From positions 1 through 64,000 of the forward strand of contig CAZIYT010000002.1 of assembly GCA_964543545.1 (NCBI GenBank): a stretch of DNA of 64,000 nt. The letters run 5' to 3'. Positions 50,893 through 59,226 of the stretch are shown here, in pieces. Numbering within the stretch: the stretch's first letter is position 1; each line of letters starts with the position of its first letter. This DNA comes from UBA4416 sp964543545 (GTDB lineage Bacteria; Bacteroidota; Bacteroidia; B-17B0; Aurantibacillaceae). The position numbers were made by a program, and so were the translations under genes. The notes below the pieces were generated by a model, which saw only the letters and a program-made list of their open reading frames with translations, did no database searches and was not told where the DNA came from.

Positions 50893-52239
50893 ATGACAAG
50901 CTTCAGCAACAAAAACAAGTCCGAAAATCCGGCTTCGAAAACAGAAACCACTAACCCGACCTCAAAATCCACAACAGAAACAGGTACGACGACGGATACC
51001 ACGACTGACACAAAATCGTCGCTCGATTCCGAAAACAAGTCGAAAACCAAAAACGAAGCGGGCTTAACAGGTGATCCGGAGCGTAATGATTACAACTCTT
51101 CTTATAACAGGGAGAACTCAAAAGATTACGACAATCAGAACTGGGACGAGAAAATCCATGACAAGCCTTCCGTAAAAGGGAATCCGTATGAAAACCAAAA
51201 TTACGGAAACAGTAATCAATATGGTTCGAGCCGTAGCTATGAGCATCAATACGACCAGAATCAGCAGAAATACGGCCAGCCCAATCAGAACCGGAACGAT
51301 TTCAATCCTTATGGTAATCAGAACTTCGCTAACCAGAATTACGGAAACGTCAACCAGGGCCAAAACCGTTATAACCAGTACAACCAAAATCCGGAGAACA
51401 GGAATTACGGAAATGAGGAATTAGGAAAGGAGTATAACAATCAGTATGGCTCACAGGGGCGTTACGACGGAAACCAGAATCAATTCATTGAAGGGCAGTA
51501 CTATGGCCGGAACCCGAACTACACCAACCAGAATGAGAACGATCAATACAGCTCCCGCGGAAGCTACGGCACCACGCAGTATGGTTCTAACCGGCCTTAT
51601 GAAAATCGTGGAAATCAAAACCAATACAACCGTCAGACACCCTATGGACAGCAAGGCCAATATGGTCCTCAGAACCGTAACGACTATGGCTCCAACCAGG
51701 GCTATGGAAATCCATACGGCTCCAACTCGGGCAATTACGGGGAAAGCCGCCACTATGGCTCCAACGAAGGCTATGGCAACACACGTCATGGCTATGGAAA
51801 TCAGTATGGCTCCAACCAGGGTTACGAAAACCGTTACGACGATGACCAGTCTTACCGAAAATCGAACCAGCAAAACCGCAGGGGCAACGACTGGTATAGC
51901 GAAACAGGTCACCACAGCGGCTATGGAACAGGCTCTATGAACAGCGAACACCGCGGAGGCCTGCAGGGACATAGAGGTTACGAAGATTATAACTATTACG
52001 GAAACGAACAGCCTTCGCGCAACCGCAACTACGGTGGTGGCTACGAAAATGGCAACAGCTACGGAAATGCCCGCTATGGCCGCCAGGGAGGCGATTACAA
52101 TGCTAACAACGACTACGATAACTATAGCGGATACGAAAACGAAAGAGGCCGTTACGAGTTTGATGAAGAACAAGCCCGTTACGACGACCGTTACAACAAC
52201 TACAACAGCGGTTCCCGCAACCGCAGATCAAACTGGTAG
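50893..52239 (+). CDS. Asn/Tyr/Gly/Gln-rich low-complexity protein
   Basis: A 448-residue hydrophilic protein without signal peptide. Residues 1-60 are Ser/Thr/Lys-rich; about 60-445 are short irregular repeats around YGNQN, YGSNQGYGN and NRYDDDQSYR, like the neighbouring KGG protein in overall composition but without KGG. It resembles prion-like or RNA-binding low-complexity regions (Y/G/N/Q), so phase separation or a hydrated gel is a possible role. It is terminated by the strong hairpin at 52259-52289. Confidence 0.6.
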   Translation: MTSFSNKNKSENPASKTETTNPTSKSTTETGTTTDTTTDTKSSLDSENKSKTKNEAGLTGDPERNDYNSSYNRENSKDYDNQNWDEKIHDKPSVKGNPYENQNYGNSNQYGSSRSYEHQYDQNQQKYGQPNQNRNDFNPYGNQNFANQNYGNVNQGQNRYNQYNQNPENRNYGNEELGKEYNNQYGSQGRYDGNQNQFIEGQYYGRNPNYTNQNENDQYSSRGSYGTTQYGSNRPYENRGNQNQYNRQTPYGQQGQYGPQNRNDYGSNQGYGNPYGSNSGNYGESRHYGSNEGYGNTRHGYGNQYGSNQGYENRYDDDQSYRKSNQQNRRGNDWYSETGHHSGYGTGSMNSEHRGGLQGHRGYEDYNYYGNEQPSRNRNYGGGYENGNSYGNARYGRQGGDYNANNDYDNYSGYENERGRYEFDEEQARYDDRYNNYNSGSRNRRSNW

Positions 52240-52258
52240 TCTGTTTAGATTGCAAAAG

Positions 52259-52289
52259 AAAAGTCCCCACGGCACAGGTGGGGACTTTT
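52259..52289. terminator. Bidirectional terminator
   Basis: Stem AAAAGTCCCCAC / GTGGGGACTTTT with a seven-base loop, between convergent genes ending at 52239 and 52325. Confidence 0.88.
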
Positions 52290-52324
52290 TGTTATAGGGG
52301 AGTTTGCTCTGAGCAGCTGACCGA

Positions 52325-52777
52325 TTAGTTATTATTGTAATTTCTTACCAATAAAACTTCTACAACTTTCGTTGCAAAATCATCAGAAATAGACAGGGCA
52401 TCCTTGATGTGGCCGATGATTGCTTTTTCTCCGGAAGAGATGATGCCATCAATAAGGACTAAATCAGTACAAACGGCAAATACCATGTTTGTATTTTCTT
52501 TTGTGATTTTAGGGGCGCAGTCATTCACCGCCTCAGCCAACGACGGATAAGCCTTGATGTTCTTTTTGCATTCTTCGATCAGTTCCCAGATGTCAACGGT
52601 ATTGAACATCTTTTTTTCGAACAAGGTGTCATAAATGGTATCCCATTCGCTTGATTCGATATCTCCGTCTGCAGATCCGCAGGCAGCTAAAATGGTTAAA
52701 AACGCTTCTTGTTCGCTTGTAATCGATGGCTTAGCAAGGGTCTCAGCGACCTCAAATAATTTGTCAAAAAATCCCAT
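52325..52777 (-). CDS. TerB-like protein
   Basis: A 150-residue all-helical cytosolic protein. TSEQEAFLTILAACGSADGD and VFAVCTDLVLIDGIISSGEK match the two DxD-E repeats of the TerB fold (tellurite-resistance associated, metal or Ca binding, also general stress). Family members frequently act outside tellurite resistance. No other ter genes are nearby, so the role here is open. Confidence 0.8.
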   Translation of the reverse strand: MGFFDKLFEVAETLAKPSITSEQEAFLTILAACGSADGDIESSEWDTIYDTLFEKKMFNTVDIWELIEECKKNIKAYPSLAEAVNDCAPKITKENTNMVFAVCTDLVLIDGIISSGEKAIIGHIKDALSISDDFATKVVEVLLVRNYNNN

Positions 52778-53081
52778 TGTTTTTTTAGTTAGTTAAATTA
52801 AAGCCTACTCTCTTTAAGGATTTTCGGCGAGCTCCTTTTCAATGGGATAAAAGTAGCTCATGCCAACACGCTATTCGGGTCAAATGAACATCCGATGGCA
52901 CTTTATGAATATTAGAAGGCACCTAAAGTACATGCGCTAACCACGGGAACTCTCAACGATCCCAAACCGGGAGCGATGGTTAAGAAAGCCAACAAAAAAA
53001 TCCCGCTACCTGATTGTGTAGCGGGATTTTTTTAGATAAACCCATGACCCGGGAGTTATAGTATCTGTATAGTGCTCAACA
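52778..53081. other. Non-coding stretch with terminator
   Basis: About 300 bases with no gene. It holds the upstream region of the TerB-like gene and the terminator at 52994-53033. Confidence 0.5.
52994..53033 (-). terminator. Terminator of the ExbD-like lipoprotein gene
   Basis: A 15-bp stem, AAAAAAATCCCGCTA / TAGCGGGATTTTTTT, with a ten-base loop. Confidence 0.88.
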
Positions 53082-53453
53082 CTAAAATTGAACAACCTGC
53101 TTAAACGTACTATCCGTGTAAAACCGGATGGGTAATTTCTGTTTAGCAATCAGGTCCATGACCTGTATGGCTATTTCATGAGGCTCCTGTTCGCGGTCGT
53201 CGCGCGAATAGAAGATGGTGCCATCTTTTTGTTTAAACTCTTTTAATGCCTCATCCAGGCCCTTCAGGTTTGTGAGCACCTGGTTCAGAAAAATACGGCC
53301 GTCCTTCGTTACATAAATGGTAGCGTGGATCGTGGATTTAGGTGGTGGAATATCGGCAGGAGTTGAAGAAGCAGGAGCTTCCTGTTCCTGTTCGGAAGGT
53401 GTGCAGGCCGTTAGCAGGCCTAAAGCCAGAATGCTGGTAAGGATAAATTTCAT
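53082..53453 (-). CDS. Lipoprotein with ExbD/TolR-like periplasmic fold
   Basis: A 123-residue lipoprotein (lipobox LLTAC, Cys17). After a Pro/Ser-rich spacer, residues about 42-120 read IHATIYVTKDGRIFLNQVLT, then LDEALKEFKQKDGTIFYS and AIQVMDLIAKQKLPIRF, the strand-helix order of the ExbD/TolR periplasmic domain. Proteins of the TonB/Tol system normally have a transmembrane helix instead of a lipid anchor, so this is a divergent use of the fold. The assignment is structural resemblance only. It is one gene downstream of another small secreted protein, 13 bases apart. Confidence 0.55.
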   Translation of the reverse strand: MKFILTSILALGLLTACTPSEQEQEAPASSTPADIPPPKSTIHATIYVTKDGRIFLNQVLTNLKGLDEALKEFKQKDGTIFYSRDDREQEPHEIAIQVMDLIAKQKLPIRFYTDSTFKQVVQF

Positions 53454-53466
53454 AAGATCAGTTTAA

Positions 53467-53916
53467 TTATTGTGTTTGTCTATAGCCCAGGTTAAAGACG
53501 GATCCTACCAGGGAAATGAAGATGACTTTTCCGGGAGCTTTATTTTTAAAGGGAAGCAGATCGAAGCCGATCTTGGTTTTCAGGACATCTTTACACGGAT
53601 CGGTGGCCGCCGTCATATACTTCAGCAAAAAATTCATCTTATACGATTGCGTTGTCAGCAGCTCCTCATTGGTCACAAATTCCATTTCCGGTTTGCAACC
53701 GCCGTACATGATGCTCAGCTCCAGGCAGTCGCCTACAATCTCTGCGTGGTAGATTCCCACCCATTTTCCCTGCATGGTATCCATCCGGCCATGTACCGTG
53801 CGGATAGGCATGCAGCTATTGTCCACCGCAATGCTGTTTACCGTAATCACCGGGTTTTGGGAACATACCGGGATGGCAAGCAGCAGCAATAAAAAAGCGT
53901 AAACCAGTTTTGTCAT
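53467..53916 (-). CDS. Small secreted protein of unknown function
   Basis: A 149-residue protein with a signal peptide (cleaved near CSQ). Four or five cysteines lie in the mature part (NSCMPI, VGDCLELS, YGGCKPEME, TDPCKDV), suggesting disulfides. No family is recognised. It probably forms a two-gene operon with the ExbD-like lipoprotein. Confidence 0.5.
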   Translation of the reverse strand: MTKLVYAFLLLLLAIPVCSQNPVITVNSIAVDNSCMPIRTVHGRMDTMQGKWVGIYHAEIVGDCLELSIMYGGCKPEMEFVTNEELLTTQSYKMNFLLKYMTAATDPCKDVLKTKIGFDLLPFKNKAPGKVIFISLVGSVFNLGYRQTQ

Positions 53917-53993
53917 AAATGCCTTGTTTCTTATCAGGTCTTCAAACGCTGATCGGGGTAATTTTATTTAAAGATATTTAAAATATTGGCAAC

Positions 53994-54026
53994 AAAAAAC
54001 CTCCTGCATTGCTGAGGAGGTTTTTT
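53994..54026 (-). terminator. Terminator of the accB-accC operon
   Basis: Stem AAAAAACCTCCT / AGGAGGTTTTTT with a nine-base loop. Confidence 0.88.
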
Positions 54027-54043
54027 TATAATGGTATGCTTGA

Positions 54044-55387
54044 TTAAGCATTTACATAGTCCCAGGTTTCCATGAACTTGGTGGTATAGTTGCCTGCTTT
54101 AAAATCTTCGTTCTGCATGAGCTTTAAATGGAATGGAATGGTGGTTTTCACACCTTCAATTACGTACTCGCTCAGCGCGCGGTGCATCTTGGCAATAGCC
54201 TCCTCGCGGGTTTGCGCTACGGTGATCAGCTTGCCCACCATGCTATCGTAGTTTGGGGGGATCCTGTAGCCGCTGTACACGTGCGAGTCTACACGGATAC
54301 CGTGCCCACCCGGCGTATGCAGCGTGGTAATCACGCCCGGGGAAGGGGTAAAGTTCTTAAACGGATCTTCCGCATTGATACGGCACTCGATGGCGTGCAG
54401 TTGCGGGTAGTAATTTTTACCGGAGATAGGAACACCTGCAGCCACTAAGATCTGCTCACGGATCAGGTCATAGTTAATAACCTCCTCAGTGATCGGGTGC
54501 TCTACCTGGATCCTGGTGTTCATTTCCATGAAGTAGAAGTTGCGGTGCTTATCCACGAGAAATTCAATGGTACCAACACCTTCGTAAGCAATGGCTAAAG
54601 CCGCTTTTACGGCTGCATCGCCCATGAGCTCGCGCAGCTCTGGCGTCATGAACGGAGAAGGCGTTTCCTCCACCAGCTTTTGGTGACGGCGTTGTACAGA
54701 GCAATCCCTTTCGCTCAGGTGGCAGGCCTTTCCGTACTGGTCGCCCACAATCTGGATCTCAATGTGGCGTGGCTCTTCAATGTATTTTTCCATGTACATG
54801 GCACCGTTGCCAAAAGCAGCAGTCGCTTCATGTACGGCACTGTCCCAGGCACTCTGGAAATCTTCTTCTTTCCAGATGATGCGCATCCCTTTGCCACCGC
54901 CACCGGCAGTAGCTTTGATGATCACCGGGTATTTAATTTCTTTTGCCAGTCTCATCCCTTCCTCGGCGCTCGGTAACAAACCGTCGGAGCCGGGAACGCA
55001 TGGCACACCGTTTTTGATCATGGTAGCCTTTGCATTACTCTTGTCTCCCATCTGGTTGATCATTTCGGGCGAAGCACCGATAAACTTGATCTTGTTTTGC
55101 CTGCAGATCTCCGAAAACTTGGCATTTTCACTCAAAAAGCCGTAGCCCGGGTGAATCGCGTCGGCATTGGTAATTTCAGCTGCAGCGATGATGCTAGACA
55201 TGCTCAGGTAGCTGTCCTTGCTTGGCGGCGGGCCGATACAAACGGCTTCATCGGCAAATTTTACGTGAAGAGAATCCTTGTCGGCAGTAGAGTATACCGC
55301 TACCGTCTTAATTCCCATTTCCTTACATGTTCTGATAACACGCAGGGCAATCTCGCCACGGTTGGCTATTAATATCTTTTTAAACAT
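54044..55387 (-). CDS. accC: Acetyl-CoA carboxylase biotin carboxylase subunit
   Basis: A 447-residue ATP-dependent enzyme that carboxylates biotin on AccB, the first step of fatty-acid synthesis. Motifs: MFKKILIANRGEIALRVIRT at the N terminus (start ATG 55387, the earlier frame start being spurious), ATAGGGGKGMRI for ATP, RDCSVQRRHQKLVEETPSP and MEMNTRIQVEHPITEEV for catalysis. It lies 77 bases after accB in the same orientation; a strong terminator follows. Confidence 0.97.
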   Translation of the reverse strand: MFKKILIANRGEIALRVIRTCKEMGIKTVAVYSTADKDSLHVKFADEAVCIGPPPSKDSYLSMSSIIAAAEITNADAIHPGYGFLSENAKFSEICRQNKIKFIGASPEMINQMGDKSNAKATMIKNGVPCVPGSDGLLPSAEEGMRLAKEIKYPVIIKATAGGGGKGMRIIWKEEDFQSAWDSAVHEATAAFGNGAMYMEKYIEEPRHIEIQIVGDQYGKACHLSERDCSVQRRHQKLVEETPSPFMTPELRELMGDAAVKAALAIAYEGVGTIEFLVDKHRNFYFMEMNTRIQVEHPITEEVINYDLIREQILVAAGVPISGKNYYPQLHAIECRINAEDPFKNFTPSPGVITTLHTPGGHGIRVDSHVYSGYRIPPNYDSMVGKLITVAQTREEAIAKMHRALSEYVIEGVKTTIPFHLKLMQNEDFKAGNYTTKFMETWDYVNA

Positions 55388-55464
55388 GTGTTTTGGTTTA
55401 GGAGGTCCCATATCCGCGGCTTGATGTTCGAAACCCCGGATATGAAACATGAAACATTAAACAA

Positions 55465-55965
55465 TTAAGACGGGTCAACCAGGAATAAGGGCTGGTCGTA
55501 CTCTACAGGAGTAGCATCGTTTACCAGAACTTTCACGATCTTGCCTTTCACTTCGCTTTCAATTTCATTGAAAAGTTTCATGGCTTCGATGATACAAACC
55601 GGTTTGCCCACTTCGATATCATCGCCTACGTTTACAAAAGGAGGTTTTTCAGGAGAAGACGAGCGATAGAAGGTACCGATCATAGGTGATTTGATGGTTA
55701 CATATTTCGAATCGTCGTTTGCGGCAGTATTGGTAGCAGGAGGAGTTGCTGTTTGCTGGGCCGGAGCCGTTGTTAAAGCCGGTTGAGCTGTTACCTGGGC
55801 CGGTGCAGTGGTAATTTGCGGAGCCGCCTGGTAAACAACCGCAGGAGCAACTTGTTGCTTGCCTGTTCTGATCACTATTTTAACTTCTTTTGTCTCCAGT
55901 TCCACCTCGTTGACGCCGCTCTTGGAAACAAATTTAATTAAGTCTTGAATTTCAGTTAATTTCAT
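55465..55965 (-). CDS. accB: Biotin carboxyl carrier protein of acetyl-CoA carboxylase
   Basis: A 166-residue carrier. An N-terminal domain (1-40) is followed by an Ala/Pro/Thr-rich flexible linker (about 40-85) and the biotinyl domain with CIIEAMKLFNEIESE, Lys130 being the biotin attachment site. It is transcribed before accC. A clean promoter precedes it at 55992-56025. Confidence 0.96.
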   Translation of the reverse strand: MKLTEIQDLIKFVSKSGVNEVELETKEVKIVIRTGKQQVAPAVVYQAAPQITTAPAQVTAQPALTTAPAQQTATPPATNTAANDDSKYVTIKSPMIGTFYRSSSPEKPPFVNVGDDIEVGKPVCIIEAMKLFNEIESEVKGKIVKVLVNDATPVEYDQPLFLVDPS

Positions 55966-55991
55966 TGTGTGTGAATTTTAGTTAGTGGGAA

Positions 55992-56025
55992 CAAAAGTAT
56001 CAATTTTTTATAAAACCGACCCAAA
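55992..56025 (-). promoter_or_regulatory. Promoter of the accB-accC operon
   Basis: On the minus strand, TACTTTTG (55999-55992) matches TAnnTTTG; TTTG at 56025-56022 stands 22 bases upstream, slightly longer than the usual 19-20. Confidence 0.55.
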
Positions 56026-56125
56026 ATGAGGCGATTTTCTACAAAAAGTCGCTTTTTTAGTGAAAAAATCCTATTTATCAGGGAGATAAGTAATTGAACG
56101 GGTAAATGTGAATAAAATCTCCCGC

Positions 56126-56572
56126 TTAACGGATCCTGTCCGCGCTTCTTACCAGTTGCTCGTCCTTTTTAATAAAATGCCCCGCCAGGAATGCAAAAAT
56201 GCCACCTATCAGAGGAAGGAAGGCGCCAACCGTGAAATGAACATCTTCTATATTGCCTTTAAAAAAGCTCAGTAAAAAGAACAGTCCCGTTACAAACACA
56301 TTGCATAATAAGGTAAGGTTGGCCAGCTTATATTGTAGGGGACGGTTTTTGAATTGGAAAATGGTGATCAGGGATAAGAGAATAACCAGAATATCGAGGA
56401 TCAGTGGAAAATAGATCTGGCTGCTGATTGCATCCGGATGCTTCGGCCCTTCCAGCAGGCTTAAGCCGGAACCAGCTCCTAAGAGGTTGATGGTTTGGAA
56501 GGGAATAAACAGCACTAAAACAGCAATGATGGCAATCGCCAGTAAAAAGAGGGTTTGTTTACGTTGGATCAT
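56126..56572 (-). CDS. DUF4293 family membrane protein
   Basis: A 148-residue protein with four membrane helices, a Bacteroidota-specific family. MIQRKQTLFLLAIAIIAVLV at the start, NRPLQYKLANLTLLCNV in the middle and the C-terminal FIKKDEQLVRSADRIR are diagnostic. The function is unknown. It stands alone between the acc operon and the arginine decarboxylase gene. Confidence 0.9.
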   Translation of the reverse strand: MIQRKQTLFLLAIAIIAVLVLFIPFQTINLLGAGSGLSLLEGPKHPDAISSQIYFPLILDILVILLSLITIFQFKNRPLQYKLANLTLLCNVFVTGLFFLLSFFKGNIEDVHFTVGAFLPLIGGIFAFLAGHFIKKDEQLVRSADRIR

Positions 56573-56688
56573 GGCTGCAAAAGTAAGGTTTTTGTGAAAA
56601 ACACCTTTAACAGATTTGCCAAAGTTTTAAACTATCGCTGTATTATCATTTTTGCAATGCAGAGTTAACCATCGTGGTGGCGGATAAT

Positions 56689-56790
56689 TGCGTTAGGGAT
56701 AGAACGAAAATCCTTTTGCCTGCCTCTTGCAAAAGATTGAAGTGATAGCCCGGTCCGTCCCGAACCCTTTCGGGACGGAAACGCCCAACT
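56689..56790. repeat. Dispersed palindromic element (copy 2) with adjacent hairpin
   Basis: The reverse complement of 56689-56744 aligns with 9714-9770, keeping the CTTTTGC/GCAAAAG stem with a changed nine-base loop. A second perfect 10-bp hairpin, CCGTCCCGAA / TTCGGGACGG (56755-56778), lies beside it, and ACGCCCAA at 56781-56788 corresponds to the outer arm. Confidence 0.65.
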
Positions 56791-56896
56791 TAACTGATGT
56801 ATTTAATAAGACAAGTATGTCTGGCAGCTATTTTGTAAAGAAAACCTTAATTAACCGTCATTTTAAGCTTAAAATCTAAATAACTTACATTTACCC

Positions 56897-56927
56897 TTTG
56901 TGGTATGATGTAGGTGACTTACATTTG
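56897..56927 (+). promoter_or_regulatory. Promoter of arginine decarboxylase, giving a leaderless mRNA
   Basis: TTTG at 56897-56900, a 19-base spacer and TACATTTG at 56920-56927 match the consensus exactly. The start codon 56932 is only four bases past the -7 box, so the transcript would begin at or beside the ATG. Confidence 0.65.
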
Positions 56928-56931
56928 CTAT

Positions 56932-58329
56932 ATGGAAAACAAATATCAAAACCTGATCGAGCAAACCTTCGACTTCCCGCAGGAATCGTTTGAAGTTGTG
57001 GATGATGAACTTTATTTCAATGATATTCCCTTAATGGATATCATTAAGCAATATGGTACACCGTTGAAGGTCACGTATTTACCTAAAATTACCTCCCAGA
57101 TCCAGAAAGCCAAGCGCATGTTCAATGTGGCCATGGCCAAAGCCGATTATAAAGGGAAATATGTCTACTGTTATTGCACCAAAAGCTCCCATTTCTCTTT
57201 TGTATTGGATGAAGTACTCAAAAACGATGTGCATATCGAGACCTCTTCGGCCTACGATATCCAGATCATCAAGGAGCAATACAAGAAGAAGAAGATCAGT
57301 AAAGATACCTATATCATCTGCAACGGGTACAAGAAAACCAACTACAAGCAATACATCTCAGAGCTCATCAACGATGGCTTTAATGTGATCCCGGTGCTGG
57401 ACCACCTGGATGAGTTTGAATACTACAGGAAGAACGTGAAAGTAGCCAAGTGCAAGCTGGGAATCAGGATCAGCACGGAGGAAGAGCCTTCTTTCGCCTT
57501 TTATTCTTCCAGGCTGGGCGTACGCTACAACGAGATCATTGACCTCTACAAGCAAAAGATCCAGAATAACCCCAAGTTTGAGCTCAAACTGCTGCATTTC
57601 TTCATCAACAATGGCATAAAGGACACCATCTATTACTGGACGGAGCTTAACAAGTGTCTCAACATCTATAAGGAGCTCAAGAAGATCTGCCCGACGCTCG
57701 ATTCGCTGAACATTGGCGGTGGTATGCCTATCCGCACCTCCCTAAGCTTCGATTACAATTATGAATACATGGTGGAGGAGATCGTGTCGCAGGTAAAAAC
57801 CTTTTGCGTGCAGCATGAGATCGACGAGCCCAACATCTTTACCGAGTTTGGATCCTTTACCGTAGCTGAAAGCGGCGCCACCCTGTACTCCATCATTGAC
57901 CAGAAACAACAGAACGACCGTGAGCAATGGTATATGATCGATAGCTCCTTCATTACCACTTTGCCCGATACCTGGGGCATCAACCAGCGCTTTATCCTGC
58001 TGGCGGTAAACAACTGGGATAAGCCCTATGTGCCGGTAAACCTCGGTGGGCTTACCTGCGATAGCATGGATTACTACAACAGCGAGGCGCATACCAACCA
58101 GGTGTTCTTACCAAAAATAGAGAAAACAGATAAGCAGCCTTTATACATCGGGTTTTTCCATACGGGAGCCTACCAGGAAGCTCTTAGCGGCTATGGTGGC
58201 ACACAGCACTGCCTCGTGCCTGCACCAAAGCATGTGCTCATTGACCGGGATGAGGACGGAAAGCTCACTACCAAGCTTTTTGCCAAAGAGCAGAGCTATA
58301 AATCGATGCTGAAAATTTTGGGGTATTAA
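56932..58329 (+). CDS. Arginine decarboxylase, PLP fold III type
   Basis: A 465-residue enzyme converting arginine to agmatine, feeding polyamine synthesis. The Orn/DAP/Arg decarboxylase barrel has the PLP lysine Lys84 in YCYCTKSSHFS, LNIGGGMPI for phosphate binding, TEFGSFTVAES, and a C-terminal beta domain with DSMDYYNSE and GFFHTGAYQEALSG. It belongs to the short Bacteroidota branch rather than the 650-residue SpeA. ATG 56932 fits homologues; a GTG at 56914 would lie in the promoter. Confidence 0.9.
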   Translation: MENKYQNLIEQTFDFPQESFEVVDDELYFNDIPLMDIIKQYGTPLKVTYLPKITSQIQKAKRMFNVAMAKADYKGKYVYCYCTKSSHFSFVLDEVLKNDVHIETSSAYDIQIIKEQYKKKKISKDTYIICNGYKKTNYKQYISELINDGFNVIPVLDHLDEFEYYRKNVKVAKCKLGIRISTEEEPSFAFYSSRLGVRYNEIIDLYKQKIQNNPKFELKLLHFFINNGIKDTIYYWTELNKCLNIYKELKKICPTLDSLNIGGGMPIRTSLSFDYNYEYMVEEIVSQVKTFCVQHEIDEPNIFTEFGSFTVAESGATLYSIIDQKQQNDREQWYMIDSSFITTLPDTWGINQRFILLAVNNWDKPYVPVNLGGLTCDSMDYYNSEAHTNQVFLPKIEKTDKQPLYIGFFHTGAYQEALSGYGGTQHCLVPAPKHVLIDRDEDGKLTTKLFAKEQSYKSMLKILGY

Positions 58330-58330
58330 A

Positions 58331-58361
58331 TTTGCCGGATTGAACCAAATGCTTATCTTTC
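58331..58361 (+). promoter_or_regulatory. Promoter of the DUF4412-like lipoprotein gene
   Basis: TTTG at 58331-58334, a 19-base spacer and TATCTTTC at 58354-58361. Transcription would start near 58368, 14 bases before the TTG start. Confidence 0.6.
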
Positions 58362-58381
58362 GGTTTCTTTAAACGCCCCCA

Positions 58382-59068
58382 TTGAAATCACTAAGAATCA
58401 TATTTTCGGTTTTATCGGCTGCCTCGCTATTTTTACTTGGTTCCTGTGGAAGCGGAAAAAAAACAGAGAATGCTTTAACAGAAGGTGTTATCGAGTATAA
58501 CGCTTCGGTTGTGGATGAAAGCCATCCCATGGCTGGCCTGGCTCCCAGCACGGCTACCGTGAAATTCAAAGACAATAAATTTGAGCTCGAAATGAGCACC
58601 ATGGGTATTTTTAATACCATGTTCGTGAGCGATCCATCTAAAAAGACGCTTACCCAGATGGTAAAATTCATGGATATCAAGAATGCCTGTATCCAGAAAG
58701 AATCTGACCTTTGGGCGGAAAATAAAGACTACGAGCTTAGCTTCAAGGAAACGAAGGATACCAAAAAAATAGCCGGCTACAAATGTAAAAAAGTGAAGGC
58801 CACGATGGTGCATAATCCTGCGGTGTCGTTTGATATCTATTATACCGATGAGCTGGGCTCCGACAGCATCAACCACCTTTCGCCCTACAAAGCCATTAAA
58901 GGCATGCTGATGCAATACCGGTTGAAGAAGCTGGGTCTGGAAATGTGCTTTACCGCAACATCTGTCAAAAAAGAAGAAATTAAGGATGAAACCTTTGAGG
59001 TGCCATCCTATTACAAGATCGTCAACCGCGCCGAAATGGAGAAGCTGTTTGCCGATATCCAGAAGTAA
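58382..59068 (+). CDS. DUF4412-like lipoprotein
   Basis: A 228-residue lipoprotein starting at TTG 58382 (no ATG precedes the signal); lipobox FLLGSC. The mature domain includes EGVIEYNASVVDESHPM, MVKFMDIKNAC and the paired-cysteine-like segment KKIAGYKCKKVKATMVHN. It shares the layout E-G-x-x-x-Y, K-K/T-I-A-G-Y-x-C-K-K with the next gene, so the two are related. These Bacteroidota exported proteins have no known role. The promoter supports transcription from its own start. Confidence 0.75.
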   Translation: MKSLRIIFSVLSAASLFLLGSCGSGKKTENALTEGVIEYNASVVDESHPMAGLAPSTATVKFKDNKFELEMSTMGIFNTMFVSDPSKKTLTQMVKFMDIKNACIQKESDLWAENKDYELSFKETKDTKKIAGYKCKKVKATMVHNPAVSFDIYYTDELGSDSINHLSPYKAIKGMLMQYRLKKLGLEMCFTATSVKKEEIKDETFEVPSYYKIVNRAEMEKLFADIQK

Positions 59069-59226
59069 TCACGTAACCATGCAGGTGTTGTGCCGGCATA
59101 ATTCCCGCTTTCATTTAATTATTGCCATTTAGCATTTTTTTGGCGCATCTTATGCTTAAATTCTTTATTTTGGCGTATTAAATGAATCCTAAAGAAACGA
59201 TCAAAATCACTCCAAAAAACAAGAAC

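Noticed and set aside
51446..51940. Additional frames over the second low-complexity gene, on both strands
   Set aside because: Off-frame readings of a repetitive coding sequence.
52325..52777. Tellurite-resistance operon
   Set aside because: Only a TerB-like protein is present, with no TerC, TerD or TerZ nearby.
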